This document shows, piece by piece, positions 1 through 5,305 of a DNA stretch of 5,305 nt (positions are counted from its first letter, which is position 1; each line of letters begins with the position of its first letter). A program made the position numbers and the translations under genes. The DNA lies in NCBI GenBank assembly GCA_029976905.1, contig JAPOLW010000313.1, positions 1 to 5,305 of the forward strand, in the 5' to 3' direction. Source of the DNA: a bacterium. Lineage in GTDB: Bacteria; Desulfobacterota; Binatia; UBA12015. Below the pieces are notes generated by a model. The model was not told where the DNA came from, searched no databases, and saw nothing but the letters and a program-made list of their open reading frames with translations.

Positions 1-100
1 AGCCGGGGTCGGGTTCGAGGGCCACCTCCGCAATCCCGTCGCTGCGTAGGTATTCCCGACGTTGGGCGTCGGGTAAACGTCGCCACCATTCGCGCGCCAT
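1..100 (-). CDS. 5' end of an unrecognised protein, divergent from gspA (partial)
   Basis: On the minus strand an ATG at 100-98 opens a frame that stays open to the window edge, giving 33 residues beginning MAREWWRRLPDAQRRE. The start is supported by an AAGAGGA Shine-Dalgarno sequence (complement of 108-114) lying 7 bases before the ATG, and by ordinary high-GC codon use. The visible part is hydrophilic and rich in Arg, Asp and Glu, with a WW pair near the N-terminus. It has no signal peptide or membrane segment. I do not recognise the family, and too little is present to assign a function. It is transcribed away from gspA, and the two starts are separated by 117 bases. It could be a small conserved hypothetical protein or the start of a longer enzyme. 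The frame and ribosome binding site make a real gene likely, but this is not certain. Confidence 0.6.
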   Translation of the reverse strand, partial: MAREWWRRLPDAQRREYLRSDGIAEVALEPDPG

Positions 101-142
101 GACCCCGTCCTCTTCTTGCCAGGGCTGGCAGGGATCGACAAG

Positions 143-171
143 TTGACAGTTTCCTCGCGTGTCCCCTTAAG
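143..171 (+). promoter_or_regulatory. Candidate sigma-70-type promoter for gspAB
   Basis: A perfect -35 hexamer TTGACA lies at 143-148. After a 17-base spacer comes a weak -10-like CTTAAG at 166-171, matching the consensus at 3 of 6 positions. This would start transcription near 178, about 40 bases before the GspA ATG at 218. The placement also argues against a coding start at the in-frame TTG at 116, which would put the promoter inside the gene. The -10 is poor, so this is only a candidate. Confidence 0.4.
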
Positions 172-217
172 TGGGAGGGCGTCGGGTGGGGGTTGGACTG
201 CCACGGCGCGACTGCGC

Positions 218-2491
218 ATGTATGAACGATTCTTTGGGTTCGAAGAGACGCCGTTCCGGCTGACGCCGGACCCGCGCTACCTCTTCCTGTCGGAGAAGCA
301 CAAGGAGGCGCTCGGCCACCTGGCGTACGGCCTCGAGGAAGGCGCCGGGTTCGTCGCGATCACCGGGGAGATCGGCGCGGGCAAGACGACCTTGCTGCGT
401 TCATTTCTCTCGGATCCGCCGGCGCAGACCCGTTACGCCTACATCCTCAATCCGGTCCTCAGTGGCGTCGAACTCCTCGAGGAGATCAACCACGAGCTCG
501 GCGTCGCCGAGAAGGGCACGCAGCGGGAGCTGCTCGGCGCCCTCAACGAGTTTCTCCTGCACCAGAAGGCGGCGGGCAACCAGGTCGTCCTGATCATCGA
601 CGAGGCCCAGGCGCTCGGTGGCGCGATCCTCGAGCAACTCCGCATGCTTTCGAATTTCGAGACCGAGACGGCGAAGCTTCTCCAGATCGTCCTGGTCGGA
701 CAGCCCGAATTGCGGGATCTCCTGGCACGCCCGGACCTCGAACAGTTGGAGCAGCGCATCACGGTCCGCTGGCACCTCGGGCCACTCGACCGCGAGGAGA
801 CCGCCCGATACGTCAAACACCGGCTGTCCACCGCGTCGGGCGGCCGGGCGCGGCGTATCTTCACCACGGGAGCCCTGGCGCGAATCTACGCCTATACGGG
901 TGGAGTGCCGCGCAGGATCAACGTGGTGTGCCACCGCGCCCTCCTCGTGGCCTACGCCCGGGATTCGACCTCGGTGACGCGCTCCATCGTGCGTCAAGCA
1001 ATCGAGGAGATCGAGGCTCCGCGCCGCAGCGGGGCGGCCCCTGCCCGCTGGACGACGGCCCGTCTGGCGGCCGCGGCGGCTTTGTTGATCTTGACGGCGT
1101 CCCTGGGGGGCCTGGCCGCCTGGCAATGGGCGCCGCGTCCCGGATTCATGGGGGCGCCGCGTCCCGGATTCATGGGGGCATCGCCGATCGCGCCCGGCGG
1201 AGCCGGGAGCGACGCTCTTGCGGACGCAGGGTTGGAAGACGGAGAGCGTGGGGCCGGCTCCGCTGGCTTCGCGCGCGCCCTCGATGCGGTCGGCGAAGCG
1301 GTGGTCTCCGGTCGGCCGGGGGGCCCGCGGGTGGCGGCGCATCCGCTGTCGGTGCCCGGGCAGATGGCGACCACGGCTGCCGGGCCGACGATGGCGCTGC
1401 CACGGGGCGGTGCGGATGCCATCGCATACGAGAGCACTCCGGCCGCGACCGGGGCGGCGGGCTACCCGGTGTCGTTCACGGATCCCGGCGACGGCGGCGC
1501 GATGGCTGGGACTCCGCCGGTGGCGCGCTCCGTGGCGCCGGGGGGCGCTCCCCTCGCGGGTCCGGTAGTGTCGGCAGGAGTCGCCGAGTCCACGTCGATG
1601 GCGACGACGGCGTACCGACGTGCTCCAACGTCTGCCGCGGAGACGTTTTCCGGGGCCGGCGGGGCAATGTTCGGGGCGTTGCCGCCGGCCGCGCTCGGAT
1701 CCCCGCAAACACGACCGCTCGCGGTGTCGGCGCCGCCGGAGCGGGCGGTCGCTCTGGAGGCGGGTCCGCAGGCTGCGGGGGCGTCCGCGCCGGACGCCGT
1801 CTGGGTCGAGCGCGCTTCTCTTGCCGACGCCGTTCGACAGACGACGCCGAGCGAGAGTGCCTACGAGGCGGTGGAAGCTCTCCTGGCCCGCTGGCAGGCC
1901 GAACCTCTCACGGCGGCAGAAGCGGCCGGGAGTACGCTCGATCTTCCGGCGGTCGCGGCCCGCCGGGGCCTGGATTACTTCGAGTTCAGCGGGAACCTGA
2001 GTGCTCTGCGCGTGCTGGACGTTCCGGCGATCCTCGAACTGGACCCCGGTGACGGGACGGGCATGCACTTTGCGCTCGTCGATCGTGTCGACGGGCAGGG
2101 GGCGCGCGTCGGCGTCGGTCGAGCGACCATTGCGGTATCGCACCCGACGCTCTCGGAGGTCTGGTTCGGACAGGCCCACCTTCTGTGGCGCGACGTCGAG
2201 AAGCTGGGTAGTCTCCTGGCGCGCGGCGCTGAAGGCGGGCGCGTGCGTCGATTGCAGGAGTTGTTGGAAGAGGTGGGCGTGTATCGCGGCCCTGCGAACG
2301 CCTCGTTTGACGAAGAGACGGAGGATGCGGTGGTGGAGTTCCAACGAGCGGTGCGGATCGCGGCCGACGGCAAGGTCGGCCCAATGACCATGATCGCGCT
2401 CTACGGGCTCACCGCCTCCGACCGGGTTCCGCACCTGGAAACGGAGTCGTCGAGGCAGGCCGACGTGGTGGCGACGAGGCTGGCGCCGTGA
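218..2491 (+). CDS. gspA: GspA/ExeA-type secretion ATPase with C39-like and peptidoglycan-binding domains
   Basis: This is a 757-residue inner-membrane ATPase of the ExeA/GspA family. In known systems it works with GspB, binds peptidoglycan and promotes assembly of the GspD secretin of the type II secretion system. The start MYERFFGFEETPF is the family's characteristic N-terminus, so the ATG at 218 is preferred over upstream in-frame TTG/GTG codons, although it lacks a clear Shine-Dalgarno. Residues 1-265 form the cytoplasmic AAA domain, with Walker A GEIGAGKTT (50-58), Walker B VVLIIDEAQ (123-131), a sensor-1-like LVGQPEL (159-165) and a sensor-2-like GVPRRIN (229-235). A membrane segment spans about 282-302. 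Residues 303-530 are an Ala/Gly/Pro-rich, probably disordered periplasmic linker. Residues 530-660 resemble the C39-like domain found in GspA proteins, with His617 but no cysteine. Residues 671-732 are a PG_binding_1 domain. The stop overlaps the start of gspB. Confidence 0.93.
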   Translation: MYERFFGFEETPFRLTPDPRYLFLSEKHKEALGHLAYGLEEGAGFVAITGEIGAGKTTLLRSFLSDPPAQTRYAYILNPVLSGVELLEEINHELGVAEKGTQRELLGALNEFLLHQKAAGNQVVLIIDEAQALGGAILEQLRMLSNFETETAKLLQIVLVGQPELRDLLARPDLEQLEQRITVRWHLGPLDREETARYVKHRLSTASGGRARRIFTTGALARIYAYTGGVPRRINVVCHRALLVAYARDSTSVTRSIVRQAIEEIEAPRRSGAAPARWTTARLAAAAALLILTASLGGLAAWQWAPRPGFMGAPRPGFMGASPIAPGGAGSDALADAGLEDGERGAGSAGFARALDAVGEAVVSGRPGGPRVAAHPLSVPGQMATTAAGPTMALPRGGADAIAYESTPAATGAAGYPVSFTDPGDGGAMAGTPPVARSVAPGGAPLAGPVVSAGVAESTSMATTAYRRAPTSAAETFSGAGGAMFGALPPAALGSPQTRPLAVSAPPERAVALEAGPQAAGASAPDAVWVERASLADAVRQTTPSESAYEAVEALLARWQAEPLTAAEAAGSTLDLPAVAARRGLDYFEFSGNLSALRVLDVPAILELDPGDGTGMHFALVDRVDGQGARVGVGRATIAVSHPTLSEVWFGQAHLLWRDVEKLGSLLARGAEGGRVRRLQELLEEVGVYRGPANASFDEETEDAVVEFQRAVRIAADGKVGPMTMIALYGLTASDRVPHLETESSRQADVVATRLAP
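1130..1177 (+). repeat. Perfect in-frame 24-base tandem duplication inside gspA
   Basis: Two adjacent identical 24-base units (1130-1153 and 1154-1177) encode APRPGFMG twice, at GspA residues 305-320. They lie directly after the membrane segment, at the start of the periplasmic linker. Identity with a 24-base period extends about two bases on each side. Because the copies are identical at the DNA level, the duplication is probably recent or prone to slippage. It changes only linker length and keeps the frame. Confidence 0.9.
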
Positions 2492-3747
2492 GTACGGTCC
2501 TCGACGCCCTCCGCAAGGCCCAGGAGGGTGGAGCGCGGGGAGCCGGCGCCGGTCCTGGCGACGGCCTTCCCCCCGAGCCGCCGCGCCGCCGTGGGTCGCG
2601 GCTCCTGTGGGTGTTCCTCGGAATCCTCGCTCTGGTGCTTGCCTTCGCCGGCGGGCTCGAACTGTCCGGAGGAGATCGGGCGTCCCCGGAGGAGGATCCG
2701 AACCTTGCGGCCAGCAGCGATCCCGAGGAGATGGCCGCCCTCGAGATCGCATCACCCGGGGAGTCTTCGCCGGACGAGCCGACCGACCAGCCCGATGGGG
2801 TCGCCCGGGTCGGGGGCTCGGCAGGAAGCACCGGCACGGCGGCGACGGGTGCGGACGCCCTCGTCGCCCGGGCCGACTCGCCTCCGGTCGGGGGCACGGT
2901 TGCGGCCGCCGAAACCGACCGCGCGCTGATACGGAAGCAGGCAGCCGATGCGCGCGCGCGTGCGCGGGATTCCATGAACGAGAGGAAACGGCAGATGCTC
3001 GATCGCGTTGCCGCGCGACGCGAGGAGCGCCAGACGAGACGCGCCGACCGTGATTCGTCGCGGGCCGAGGCCATGGAGATGCGCGAGGCCATCCGCGCGG
3101 CGCCGACCCCGGAGGAGCGCGAGGCACTGCTGAAGGAATTTCGCGAACGGCGGGCCGTCGCGCGCGCCGAGCAGCGTGCCGACTACGAGGAGCGTCGGCT
3201 CGCTCGGGCGCGTCAGAAACCTGCCTCGGAGTCGCAGGGAGGCGAGAAGCGCGGGCGCTACGACGGGTGGCGCTCCTCATCGGCGCGCCGGGACAGCGCA
3301 GGATCGGCCGCGGCGGGCTCGGCGACCGGACGGCCGGGGGCCCTGCAGGGAGAAGAGGGCCGAGCGCCTTCGCCGCCGGTGGGCGCGGTGCAGGCCCAGG
3401 CGCCTGTTCGGCAAGCGGTGGCCGCGGTGGTCGATGCGTCGGCCCCGTCCAGCGGGGTGGCTGGCCAGGCTGGGGGGCCGGCGGCTCCGCGGTCGGTGGT
3501 CGAGGTCGCGGCCGCGGACGACGCCGTGCGGCGCGCACCCAGCGGGGCGCCTCCGGTCCGGATCAACATTTTGCAGTGGTCGAGCGATCCGGGGCGCCGA
3601 TTTGCGTACGTCAGCCTCGAGGGGCAACCCGCGATGACGCAGGTGCGTGAAGGCGAGAGTTTCGAGGGCCTGACGGTACAGCGGATTCTTCCCGAGACGG
3701 TCGAGTTCGCACACCAGGGCTCGACCTTCGTTCTTCGGGCGAACTGA
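2488..3747 (+). CDS. gspB: GspB-like type II secretion assembly protein
   Basis: This 419-residue protein is the likely partner of GspA in the peptidoglycan-binding complex that helps the secretin assemble. The GTG start at 2488 gives MSTVLDALRKAQ, which matches the conserved GspB opening (MSxxLDALRKxE type). GAGG at 2476-2479 sits 8 bases upstream. The start overlaps the gspA stop by 4 bases (GTGA), so the genes are translationally coupled. Residues 1-36 are cytoplasmic and Pro/Arg-rich, and a membrane helix spans about 39-58 (LLWVFLGILALVLAF core). Residues 60-138 are an acidic Ser/Pro/Gly linker. Residues 140-245 are very rich in Arg, Glu and Ala and predicted by eye to be long helix or coiled coil. 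A second Ala/Gly/Pro linker covers 246-355. Residues 356-419 form the C-terminal GspB domain, with VRINILQWSSDPGRRFAYV, a GESFEGLTVQRI segment and a final GSTFVLRAN. The helical region makes it longer than typical GspB proteins. Confidence 0.87.
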   Translation: MSTVLDALRKAQEGGARGAGAGPGDGLPPEPPRRRGSRLLWVFLGILALVLAFAGGLELSGGDRASPEEDPNLAASSDPEEMAALEIASPGESSPDEPTDQPDGVARVGGSAGSTGTAATGADALVARADSPPVGGTVAAAETDRALIRKQAADARARARDSMNERKRQMLDRVAARREERQTRRADRDSSRAEAMEMREAIRAAPTPEEREALLKEFRERRAVARAEQRADYEERRLARARQKPASESQGGEKRGRYDGWRSSSARRDSAGSAAAGSATGRPGALQGEEGRAPSPPVGAVQAQAPVRQAVAAVVDASAPSSGVAGQAGGPAAPRSVVEVAAADDAVRRAPSGAPPVRINILQWSSDPGRRFAYVSLEGQPAMTQVREGESFEGLTVQRILPETVEFAHQGSTFVLRAN

Positions 3748-3749
3748 AG

Positions 3750-3762
3750 GCGGGCGTCCCGC
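3750..3762. other. Small GC hairpin just after gspB
   Basis: GCGGG-CGT-CCCGC forms a 5-base-pair perfect stem starting 3 bases after the gspB stop codon. No run of T follows it, so it is not a convincing intrinsic terminator. It may be chance in such GC-rich DNA, or may form the 3' end of the gspAB message. Confidence 0.3.
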
Positions 3763-3777
3763 GGGCGGACGGAAGGC

Positions 3778-3941
3778 GGGCCTACGGGCGAGCCCGGCCG
3801 TCGATGAGCGGCCACCGTGGGCCTGCGGGCGAGCCCGGCCGTCGACGAGCGGCCACCGCGGGCCTGCGGGCGAGCCCGGCCGTCGACGAGCGGCCACCGC
3901 GGGCCTGCGGGCGGGCCCGGCCGTCGACGAGCGGCCATCGT
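3778..3941. repeat. Tandem array: four copies of a 41-base unit
   Basis: Four head-to-tail units of exactly 41 bases start at 3778, 3819, 3860 and 3901, each beginning GGGCCTGCGGGCG (first unit GGGCCTACGGGCG). Units 2 and 3 are identical. Unit 1 differs at three positions, and unit 4 at three (GCGGGCCC for GCGAGCCC, and CATCGT for CACCGC at its end). Every unit contains the inverted repeat GGCCG-8 bases-CGGCC around a GTCGA core (for example 3796-3800 with 3809-3813), so each copy can fold into a hairpin. The period is not a multiple of three and the array lies after the gspB stop, so it is not coding. It sits between gspB and the TetR promoter and may be a minisatellite-like or structured repeat. 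Its function is unknown. Confidence 0.93.
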
Positions 3942-3964
3942 GCGAGCGTTCGTCCGACGATGGC
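3934..3964. other. Eight-base-pair inverted repeat at the end of the tandem array
   Basis: GCCATCGT at 3934-3941 pairs perfectly with ACGATGGC at 3957-3964 across a 15-base loop. The left arm is the end of the fourth 41-base unit, and two of that unit's variant bases make the pairing possible. There is no T-tract, so a Rho-independent terminator is not supported. It could insulate the TetR promoter from gspAB readthrough, or be chance. Confidence 0.35.
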
Positions 3965-3976
3965 ATGCCGGCAGCC

Positions 3977-4005
3977 TTGACAGGGTCCGACCGATCGGGT
4001 TGGCT
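3977..4005 (+). promoter_or_regulatory. Candidate promoter of the TetR regulator
   Basis: A perfect TTGACA -35 hexamer lies at 3977-3982. With a 17-base spacer the -10 would fall at 4000-4005 (TTGGCT), a poor match that lies inside the palindrome TTGGCTAGCCAA. If correct, repressor bound to the palindromes would cover the -10 and start site, giving autorepression. The -35 is clear; the -10 is inferred only from spacing. Confidence 0.45.
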
Positions 4006-4028
4006 AGCCAAACCGACCGATCGGTCGG
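3987..4028. promoter_or_regulatory. Palindrome cluster, likely TetR-type operator
   Basis: Three symmetric elements are packed into 42 bases just before the TetR gene. CCGACCGATCGG occurs at 3987-3998 and again at 4013-4024, 26 bases apart. The second copy is part of a perfect 16-base palindrome, CCGACCGATCGGTCGG (4013-4028). Between them lies a perfect 12-base palindrome, TTGGCTAGCCAA (4000-4011). TetR dimers typically bind palindromes of this length close to their own gene, so self-regulation is the natural reading. Which element is the true operator cannot be told from one sequence. Confidence 0.65.
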
Positions 4029-4049
4029 GTTTCGGAGTGACTGAAGGAA

Positions 4050-4688
4050 ATGTCCGTTGCGACGCTGGTAGGAAGATCTTCGACGGGGAATCGGATCCTC
4101 GATGTCGCCGAGGTTCTCTTTGCCCAACGAGGATATGCGGGCGTTGGGATGCGGGAGGTCGCCGATGGCGTCGGCCTCGGGAAATCCTCGCTCTTCCACC
4201 ACTTCAAGAGCAAGGACGAACTGTATTCTGCGGTCTGTGTCCGCATCCTCGACACGATCGGCGACCGTCTCGTGCGGTCGCTGGCCCGGGGAGGCACTCC
4301 GGGCGTTCGCCTCGAGCGTTGCGTCGGGGAACTCGTGGACGTTCTGGCCGGGCATCCGTCCTACGCCCGGCTGCTGCTGCGTTCGATGTTCGAAGGCGAC
4401 GATCTGCCCGACGAGGGGCCGGAAAGCGAGGCCGTCCACCGGTCGATCGAGGGGATCACCGGACCGGTCGAAGCACTTCTCACCGATGGAATGGACGCAG
4501 GCGAGTTCCGACGCGCGAGCGCCTCGCACGTCGTCCTCCTGCTGGTGGGCCTGGTCGTCTTCCCCTTTGCCTCGGGGGAGTTCGGAGAGGAATTGCTCGG
4601 CGCAGATGTCTTCGAGGGCGCACAGGTCGAGCGCCTCAAGAGTGAATCGTTGAACCTCGTGCGCGAGGGGTTGCGCGCGCGCGTCTGA
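4050..4688 (+). CDS. TetR/AcrR-family transcriptional regulator
   Basis: This is a 212-residue dimeric DNA-binding protein of standard TetR length, probably a ligand-released repressor. The N-terminal TetR helix-turn-helix domain covers about residues 12-60: NRILDVAEVLFAQRGYAGVG is helix 1 and its turn, then MREVADGVGLGKSSLFHHF (34-52) and KSKDELY (53-59). All are textbook family positions. Residues 70-212 form the variable ligand-binding and dimer domain, including the hydrophobic helix VVLLLVGLVVFPFA (161-174), which may line the ligand pocket. The ligand cannot be predicted. The ATG at 4050 is the first start after an in-frame stop at 4038-4040. An AAGGA lies almost against it (4044-4048) and a GGAG 12 bases away (4034-4037), so neither spacing is ideal and expression may be weak. 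A palindrome cluster lies directly upstream, and a ferritin-like gene follows after 17 bases, its probable regulatory target. Confidence 0.93.
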   Translation: MSVATLVGRSSTGNRILDVAEVLFAQRGYAGVGMREVADGVGLGKSSLFHHFKSKDELYSAVCVRILDTIGDRLVRSLARGGTPGVRLERCVGELVDVLAGHPSYARLLLRSMFEGDDLPDEGPESEAVHRSIEGITGPVEALLTDGMDAGEFRRASASHVVLLLVGLVVFPFASGEFGEELLGADVFEGAQVERLKSESLNLVREGLRARV

Positions 4689-4695
4689 GGAAAGG

Positions 4696-4700
4696 AAGGA
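4696..4700 (+). promoter_or_regulatory. Strong ribosome binding site of the ferritin-like gene
   Basis: The TetR-ferritin gap is purine-rich (AGGAAAGGAAGGA, 4688-4700), with AAGGA at 4696-4700 ending 5 bases before the ATG at 4706. This is much better placed than the site of the upstream TetR gene, suggesting higher translation of the enzyme than of its regulator from one transcript. Confidence 0.7.
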
Positions 4701-4705
4701 TTTCG

Positions 4706-5305
4706 ATGGATAAAATTCTCGAAGAGTATCGTCGCCAGATCGGTGGTTTCGAAGTCGTCGAGATCGACGAAGACCGAGTCGATCGGATTCGTGCGGAACT
4801 CGACATCGACGCACCCGTCGACCTGCACTGGACCTGGAATTACGGCAACGAGGTCGAAGAACTGGCGGCGCTTTACGAACGCGGCAAGCGGGGGCAGTGG
4901 AACGCGGAGGCCGACATCGATTGGGCTCTCGAGGTGCCGCATGACGAGTGGTTTCTGCCCCGGGAGAACGCGCAGCTCCTACCGAGTCTGTTGACGGCGA
5001 TGGGCGCCGACGAGCAGACCTGCAAGGAAGCAGCGTTCGACGAGTTCGCGTTCACGATTTCCCAACTGCTTCACGGCGAGCAGGCGGCCCTGCAGATCTG
5101 CGGTCAGTTGACCAACGCGTGTCCGACCATGGATGCCAAATTCTACGCGGCATCCCAGGTGGCGGACGAAGCGCGGCACGTCGAGGTCTTCGCCAAACTG
5201 CTGCAGCGGAAGTTTGGGACGATCTACCCGATCGGGGGAACCTTGAAGATCCTGCTCGACAATCTCCTACAGGCGCCGACCTGGCAGACCAAGACGCTCG
5301 GAATG
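4706..5305 (+). CDS. Ferritin-like (R2/diiron oxidase-type) protein, 3' end cut off
   Basis: The frame starts MDKILEEYRRQIGGFE and stays open through codon 200 at the window edge. It has the first half of a ferritin-like four-helix diiron protein. GQWNAEADIDW (63-73) resembles the W-x(4)-DID[FW] segment of ribonucleotide reductase R2 and R2-like ligand-binding oxidases. HGEQAAL (123-129) supplies the likely first ligand, Glu125. DEARHVEVF (154-162) is an E-x-x-H motif giving Glu155 and His158. The second Glu and second E-x-x-H expected in such proteins would lie beyond the window. No signal peptide is visible, so it is probably cytoplasmic. Members of this superfamily perform O2-dependent oxidation, hydroxylation or desaturation; the substrate here is unknown. 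It shares a likely transcript with the TetR regulator. Alternatives are an AurF-like N-oxygenase or an uncharacterised ferritin-like family. Confidence 0.8.
   Translation, partial: MDKILEEYRRQIGGFEVVEIDEDRVDRIRAELDIDAPVDLHWTWNYGNEVEELAALYERGKRGQWNAEADIDWALEVPHDEWFLPRENAQLLPSLLTAMGADEQTCKEAAFDEFAFTISQLLHGEQAALQICGQLTNACPTMDAKFYAASQVADEARHVEVFAKLLQRKFGTIYPIGGTLKILLDNLLQAPTWQTKTLGM

Noticed and set aside
116..217. N-terminal extension of GspA from the in-frame TTG at 116
   Set aside because: The extra 34 residues do not resemble the family, would contain the TTGACA promoter element, and precede the canonical MYERFFGF start at 218.
401..3538. Very long minus-strand open frame (about 1045 codons) opposite gspA and gspB
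   Set aside because: It is an antisense by-product of high GC at third codon positions. Its translation is a monotonous Arg/Pro/Ala mixture with no domain pattern, and the plus strand encodes clear GspA and GspB domains over the same bases.
3748..3778. Rho-independent terminator after gspB
   Set aside because: A GC hairpin is present at 3750-3762, but no T-rich tail follows.
3778..3941. CRISPR array interpretation of the 41-base repeats
   Set aside because: The repeats are directly adjacent with no variable spacers, and no cas gene is nearby.
4673..4684. Alternating GC run (possible Z-DNA-forming stretch) at the end of the TetR gene
   Set aside because: It simply encodes the Arg/Ala tail of the protein, and short GCGC runs are common in DNA of this composition.
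3258..4814. Minus-strand open frame of about 518 codons across the tandem repeats, TetR gene and start of the ferritin-like gene
   Set aside because: It lies antisense to the well-supported TetR gene and reads the 41-base repeats in changing frames as Arg/Pro-rich low-complexity sequence. It shows no recognisable motif.

Overview
This 5.3 kb window is GC-rich bacterial DNA with strong G/C preference at third codon positions. The type II secretion accessory proteins GspA and GspB mark a Gram-negative, diderm host. The base composition, long Ala/Gly/Pro-rich linkers and gene mix would suit a myxobacterial or other former deltaproteobacterial lineage, or a high-GC proteobacterium. This placement is an inference; no taxonomic marker gene is present.

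Layout. Bases 1-100 hold the 5' end of a minus-strand gene of unknown function. A 117-base divergent intergenic region (101-217) follows, with a good -35 box facing right. Bases 218-3747 are a two-gene translationally coupled operon. Its first gene is gspA (AAA ATPase, one membrane segment, long disordered linker, C39-like domain and C-terminal peptidoglycan-binding domain). Its second is gspB (cytoplasmic start, one membrane segment, Arg/Glu-rich helical region and C-terminal GspB domain). They overlap by 4 bases. Bases 3748-4049 are non-coding and unusually structured. They contain a small hairpin, four tandem copies of a 41-base unit, a second hairpin, a perfect TTGACA -35 box and a cluster of palindromes typical of a TetR-type operator. 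Bases 4050-4688 encode a TetR-family regulator. Seventeen bases later begins a ferritin-like diiron-type protein, cut off by the window end at codon 200.

How the genes work together. GspA and GspB of the ExeA/ExeB type form an inner-membrane complex that binds peptidoglycan and helps the GspD secretin assemble in the outer membrane. No other secretion genes are visible here, so the pair is either detached from the main gsp cluster or at its edge. The TetR gene and the ferritin-like gene look like a separate self-regulated unit in which a small molecule releases the repressor to express a diiron enzyme.

I see no RNA genes, CRISPR array, insertion sequence or phage genes. The most unusual elements are the 41-base tandem array, the operator cluster and the Arg-rich helical insert of GspB. 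None of these by itself shows a new system.
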